Shown here one piece after another: positions 58,448-64,000 of a stretch of DNA of 64,000 nucleotides. Origin of the DNA: Rhodospirillales bacterium. GTDB taxonomy: Bacteria > Pseudomonadota > Alphaproteobacteria > Reyranellales > Reyranellaceae. Every line of letters begins with the position of its first letter. Positions within the stretch are counted from its first letter, which is position 1. The notes beneath the pieces were generated by a model. That model saw only the letters and a list, made by a program, of their open reading frames with translations, had not been told where the DNA came from and ran no database searches. Location of the stretch: the NCBI GenBank assembly GCA_016699855.1, contig CP064988.1:2446501-2510500 (forward strand), in the 5' to 3' direction. The position numbers were made by a program, and so were the translations under genes.

Positions 58448-59224
58448 GTGCCCAACGCCGTCCTTCCCGTGTTCGATGTCGTGGGTTCCGCCTACCGCCG
58501 CGTGTTCGGCCACGGCCGCGACCTGATGGCGATCGGCCGCGTGCCGTTCTTCCTGCTGACCGCGGTCGGCGTGGTCGACGCGCTGGTCGGCAACGAGTCG
58601 TTCTCGAAGGCGCTCAACTTCGCCGTCAACATCATGATGATCATGGTGCTGCTGGCCTGGCACCGGGTGTTCCTGTTCGGCCTCGGCGACGCCGACGCCG
58701 CGCGTCCGCTGAACTGGACGTCGCGCGCGTGGAAGTTCCTGTGGAACTCGTTCGGCATCGCGTTCCTGGCGGTGCTCCTCGTCATCGCGCTCGCGATGAT
58801 CGGACTGGCGATCGGCGGAACGCAGGGTCTGGTCGCGTTCGGCGCCGCCGGGCTGATGATCGTGGCGCCGGCCGTGGCCTCGCTCGGCCTGGTGTTCCCC
58901 GCCATCGCCGCCGACCACCCCGCCGGCTGGAAGACCATCTGGGCCTACGGCGAGGGCAACCGCTGGCGGCTGGTCGCGACCGGCGTGCTGACGGCGCTGC
59001 CGACCTTCGTCGTCAGCCTGCTCATCATCGCGGTGGTGGCCGGTCTGCTGTACGCCGGCGGCTCGCCGCGCGTGGTCGGCGTCGTGGCGGCGCCGGTGTT
59101 CGCCATCATCCAGCTCGTGGGCGGCGCGGTGCTCGCGGCGTCGTTGTCCTACAGCTACCGCGTGCTGAGCCGCCATCCCGACCCGCTCGACGGCGCGCTG
59201 CTGGGACCGCCGACATCGGTGTAG
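58448..59224 (+). CDS. Multi-pass membrane protein of unknown function
   Basis: A 258-residue protein with about six hydrophobic segments, among them FFLLTAVGVVDALVG, FAVNIMMIMVLLAWHRVFLFGLG, FGIAFLAVLLVIALAMIGLAIGG and FVVSLLIIAVVAGLLYAGG. The frame starts at a GTG preceded by CGGAGAC. The family is not recognised. It is divergent from the YeaQ-type gene. Confidence 0.7.
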   Translation: MPNAVLPVFDVVGSAYRRVFGHGRDLMAIGRVPFFLLTAVGVVDALVGNESFSKALNFAVNIMMIMVLLAWHRVFLFGLGDADAARPLNWTSRAWKFLWNSFGIAFLAVLLVIALAMIGLAIGGTQGLVAFGAAGLMIVAPAVASLGLVFPAIAADHPAGWKTIWAYGEGNRWRLVATGVLTALPTFVVSLLIIAVVAGLLYAGGSPRVVGVVAAPVFAIIQLVGGAVLAASLSYSYRVLSRHPDPLDGALLGPPTSV

Positions 59225-59312
59225 GCGCCGGCGCGCGGCGGCTCCGACCCCACGCGCGTATACGGTAACGCCACCGGCAACGACCTTGACAACCTTCGGC
59301 CCGTGAGGCTCT

Positions 59313-59696
59313 GTGCGCCGCATGTTCGGTGGCAGCTTGTTTGGTCCTTGGGCGCTGCGGCGCGCGCGTTCGACGTTGCGCCGCTTCATCGGTGCGTTCG
59401 TGACGATGGCTATGGTGGTTTCGCTGGCGGCGCATGCAACCCATGCTCATCAGACCGCTCCATCGCCCGTCGACCAGATCAATTTCGCCATGCCGGATGA
59501 CGGGGCTCCTCCGACTTCCGACGGCAGCGGGACGGCGTCACCCGCCGATTGCTGCCAGTGCTGCGCGCCGAACATCATCCTCCCGGCGGTGATCGACGTC
59601 ACACCGCGAGCGAGACCAGCGGCTCTGCCTTTCGCGGTGATAGCCAGCTACATCGCGACCCACCGAACCATCGAATCGCCACCTCCCCGAGCCTGA
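59313..59696 (+). CDS. Small exported Cys/His protein upstream of metal efflux genes
   Basis: A 127-residue protein starting at a GTG. It has a basic N-terminus and a hydrophobic helix ending SLAAHATHAHQTAPS, then DCCQCCAPNII, a double Cys-Cys motif. His and paired Cys near an exported start suggest metal binding in the periplasm, as in DUF2946-like proteins found with heavy-metal efflux loci. It lies 72 bases before the CzcC-type gene on the same strand. Confidence 0.65.
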   Translation: MRRMFGGSLFGPWALRRARSTLRRFIGAFVTMAMVVSLAAHATHAHQTAPSPVDQINFAMPDDGAPPTSDGSGTASPADCCQCCAPNIILPAVIDVTPRARPAALPFAVIASYIATHRTIESPPPRA

Positions 59697-59768
59697 TCCG
59701 CCGCCGTTCCGCCGGAATCCGCCCTTAGGCTGGTTCCCGACCATCGAATCGCGTCCCGGGTCCCCATC

Positions 59769-61037
59769 ATGGCTGTCAGTTTCCGCGCGGCGGCGCTCGC
59801 CGCGGTCGCGAGTTCGCTGTGCTGCGCCGCCGCCGCGCAGGCGCCGAGGCCGCTCTCGCTGGCCGAGGCGCTGCAGAAGGCCTCGCACGCGCATCCCCGG
59901 CTGTTCATCGCCGACCGCGACATCGCCATCGCCGAGGCGCGGCGCCTGCAGGCCGGCGTCCGGCCCAATCCACAGCTCTCGCTCGAGATCGACAACGCGT
60001 TCGGATCGGGCGGCTACCGATGGCTGCGCGCGGCCGAGGCGACGCTGCAGCTCAGCCAGGTCTTCGAGCTCGGCGGCAAGCGCGACGCCCGCGTCGCGGT
60101 GGCCGCGGCGGAGCACGACGCCGCCCGCCACCAGCTCGCCGCCGCGCGGCTCGAGCTGCTGGCCGAGACCACGACGGCGTTCGTCGCGGTCGCCGGCGCG
60201 CAGCGCCGCGCGCTGGTGCTCGACCGGCAGCTCGCGGCGCTCGACCGGCTGACCCCGCTGCTGCGCCAGCGCGTCGAGGCCGGCGCGTCGTCGGAGGCCG
60301 ACGCCGCGCGCGCCCAGGTCGCGATCGACCTGGCGCGCATTGACCGCGACCGCGCGCGCACGGCGGCGGCCGGCGCGCGGCGCGACCTCGCGTCCTTCAT
60401 GGGGCTGGCGCAGCCCGATTTCACGGTGGTGGCCGGCGATCTCGACCGGCTCGCGCGCCCGCCGGGCTTCGCCGCCGTGCTCGCCGCCATCGACGGCAAT
60501 CCGCAGCTCACGCGCTGGACGGCGATCCGCGCGCAGCGCGACGCCGAGATCCTCGCCGCCCGCCTGAAGCCGACGCCGGATCTCCAGCTCGGCGTCGGCC
60601 TGCGCCACTACCGCGATTCAGGATCGGTCGCGGCGCGGCTCGGCGTCTCGGTGCCGATCCCGGTCTGGGACCGCAACGCCGGCGGCGTCGCCGAGGCGCG
60701 CGAGACCGCCGCCAAGGCCGCGGGCGAGCGCGACCAAGCCCGCCTCGCGCTGACCGCGACGGCCGGCCGGGCCGTCGACGCGATGGCCGGCGCGCTCCAG
60801 GAGCTGGACACGCTGCGCCGCGCCGTGCTGCCGAACGCGCGCAAGGCGCTGGCCGCCGTCGAGGCGAGCTACGCCCAGGGCCGCCTGCCGCTGCTCGATC
60901 TACTGGAGTCGTACCGGACGCTCGCCGAGGCCGAGCTGCGCGAGGTCGAGGCGCTGGCCGCCTACCACACCGCCGTCGCCACGATCGAGGGGTTGACCGG
61001 CGGACTTTCCACGCCTTCCGGAAGGAGCGCGCCATGA
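59769..61037 (+). CDS. czcC: Outer-membrane channel of heavy-metal efflux (CzcC/TolC family)
   Basis: The outer-membrane factor of an RND efflux system. The 422-residue protein has a signal peptide (AVASSLCCAAAAQA), then PLSLAEALQKASHAHPRL and the repeated coiled helices of the TolC fold (RRLQAGVRPNPQLSLEIDNAFG; the second repeat near AILAARLKPTPDLQLGVGLR). The end LLDLLESYRTLAEAELREVEALAAYHTA is typical of CzcC. Its stop overlaps the next start as ATGA. Confidence 0.92.
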   Translation: MAVSFRAAALAAVASSLCCAAAAQAPRPLSLAEALQKASHAHPRLFIADRDIAIAEARRLQAGVRPNPQLSLEIDNAFGSGGYRWLRAAEATLQLSQVFELGGKRDARVAVAAAEHDAARHQLAAARLELLAETTTAFVAVAGAQRRALVLDRQLAALDRLTPLLRQRVEAGASSEADAARAQVAIDLARIDRDRARTAAAGARRDLASFMGLAQPDFTVVAGDLDRLARPPGFAAVLAAIDGNPQLTRWTAIRAQRDAEILAARLKPTPDLQLGVGLRHYRDSGSVAARLGVSVPIPVWDRNAGGVAEARETAAKAAGERDQARLALTATAGRAVDAMAGALQELDTLRRAVLPNARKALAAVEASYAQGRLPLLDLLESYRTLAEAELREVEALAAYHTAVATIEGLTGGLSTPSGRSAP

Positions 61038-62000
61038 CCGGCCTGAAACGCCTCGCCGCCAGCGGCGGCGTGGCCCTGCTGCTGCTGGCGTTGACTGGCG
61101 GCGCCGGCGTACTGATGCTCCGCGCGTCGGGCTCGAGCGCACCGCCCGCCGCGCACGGCGGTCACGCGCATGGCGAGGGCCACAAGCACGACGAGGAGGG
61201 CGTGGTCACGCTGTCCGACGCCAAGGTCGCCGCGGCGGCGATCGAACTCGAGAAAGCGGGACCCGCGACGTTGCGCGAGAGCCTGCGTCTCAACGGCGTC
61301 ATCCAGCCCAACCAGGAGGCGATGGCGCAGGTCACGCCGCGCTTCCCCGGCATCGTGCGGAGCGTGCGAAAGCGGCTGGGAGACATGGTCGCTGCCGGCG
61401 ACGTGCTGGCGACGGTCGAGAGCAACCAGAGCCTCACCGTGTACGAGCTGAGGGCGCCGATCGCCGGCACGATCATCGAGCGCAACGCGGCGCTGGGCGA
61501 GTACGTGTCGGAGCAGAAACCGGCCTTCGTCGTCGCCGAGCTGTCGACGGTGTGGATCGACCTCTCGGTCTACCGCCGCGATTTCAGCCGGGTCCGGCTC
61601 GGCGACGCGGTCGTGATCGACGCCGACGACGGCGGGCCGCCCGTCGAGACCACGATCTCCTACGTCTCGCCGATCGGCGCCAGCGACACCCAGAGCGCGG
61701 TGGCGCGCGCCGTCGTGCCGGACGGCGGACGCCTGCGTCCCGGCCTGTTCGTCACCGCCCGGCTGCTGCTCGGCGCCAAGCCGGTGGCGCTCGCGGTCAA
61801 GCTGAGCGCCCTGCAGACGCTCGACGGCAAGACCGTCGTTTTCGTGCGCGACGGCGACAAGTTCGCGGCCCGCGAGGTCGAGCTGGGCGCCCGCGACGAC
61901 CGCATGGTCGAGGTGCTGTTCGGGCTGCTGCCGGACGACGTCTACGCCGCGAAGAACAGCTTCGTGGTCAAGGCGGAGCTGGGCAAGGGGAGCGCCACCC

Positions 62001-62011
<11 letters not shown>
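61034..62011 (+). CDS. czcB: RND efflux periplasmic adaptor (CzcB family)
   Basis: The membrane-fusion protein linking the inner pump and outer channel. The 325-residue protein has an N-terminal membrane anchor, a His-rich linker (HGGHAHGEGHKHDEE) likely to bind metal, and the barrel-sandwich domain (GVIQPNQEAMAQVTPRFPGIV, KRLGDMVAAGDVLATVES, ELRAPIAGTIIERNAALGE). Its start overlaps czcC by 4 bases and it overlaps czcA by 11. Confidence 0.93.

Positions 62012-64000
<1,989 letters not shown>

Overview
The window is high-GC DNA from an alphaproteobacterium. The evidence is the nitrogen-PTS genes (EIIA-Man type, HPr, EIIA-Ntr), the run helicase / S4 protein / fdxA / carD, Hsp20 followed by a DUF1150 protein, rimP-nusA-ylxR-infB-rbfA, and a Bug-type tricarboxylate-transporter binding protein. 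A Rhodospirillales or Reyranella-like host is my guess, not a demonstrated assignment. Gene density is high, and many pairs overlap by ATGA or lie a few bases apart. Most long open frames antisense to real genes are GC-driven shadows.

Layout. 0-1.6 kb: PTS EIIA-Man (frameshifted), HPr, exonuclease III. 1.6-7.3 kb (minus): small exported protein, then a tight cluster enoyl-CoA hydratase > sulfatase > radical SAM > glycosyltransferase. 7.4-11.1 kb: Hsp20 + DUF1150, EIIA-Ntr, HPF, a degenerate phosphatase, DinB. 11.3-17.2 kb (minus): CarD with a histone-H1-like tail, FdxA, S4 protein, large SUV3-like helicase. 17.4-19.3 kb: an AT-richer island holding an Ec67-like retron (reverse transcriptase fused to TOPRIM, with a recognisable msr-msd RNA upstream). 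19.5-23 kb: repeat-rich zone with antitoxin remnants and a frameshifted MFS gene. 23-30 kb: VIT1-like transporter, glycosyltransferase, two tandem zinc-ribbon membrane paralogues and assorted small proteins. 30.5-41 kb: metK, heparinase-like protein, hydrolase, threonine dehydratase, DUF2269, SDR-DoxX fusion, Bug protein, purH. 41-44.1 kb: a lower-GC PD-(D/E)XK nuclease-like gene behind a WYL regulator, and a divergent unknown gene. 44-46 kb: broken zinc-ribbon gene, exported protein, trmB. 46-54 kb: rimP-nusA-ylxR-infB-rbfA translation/transcription operon running into maf-aroE. 54-59 kb: ABC protein with a degenerate ATPase domain, cNMP-binding protein, methyltransferase, membrane proteins. 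59-64 kb: CzcCBA-type heavy-metal efflux operon, cut by the window end.

The most interesting items are the retron at 17389-19296, the WYL plus nuclease pair, the sulfatase / radical SAM / glycosyltransferase operon, and the motif-degenerate ABC + cNMP pair. Also notable are the CarD fusion and a tandem paralogue carrying a compensated double frameshift. Three genes (EIIA, MFS, zinc ribbon) carry single frame breaks, two of them in homopolymers, so sequencing error is a live alternative to real inactivation. All function calls rest on reading motifs by eye; no database search was possible.
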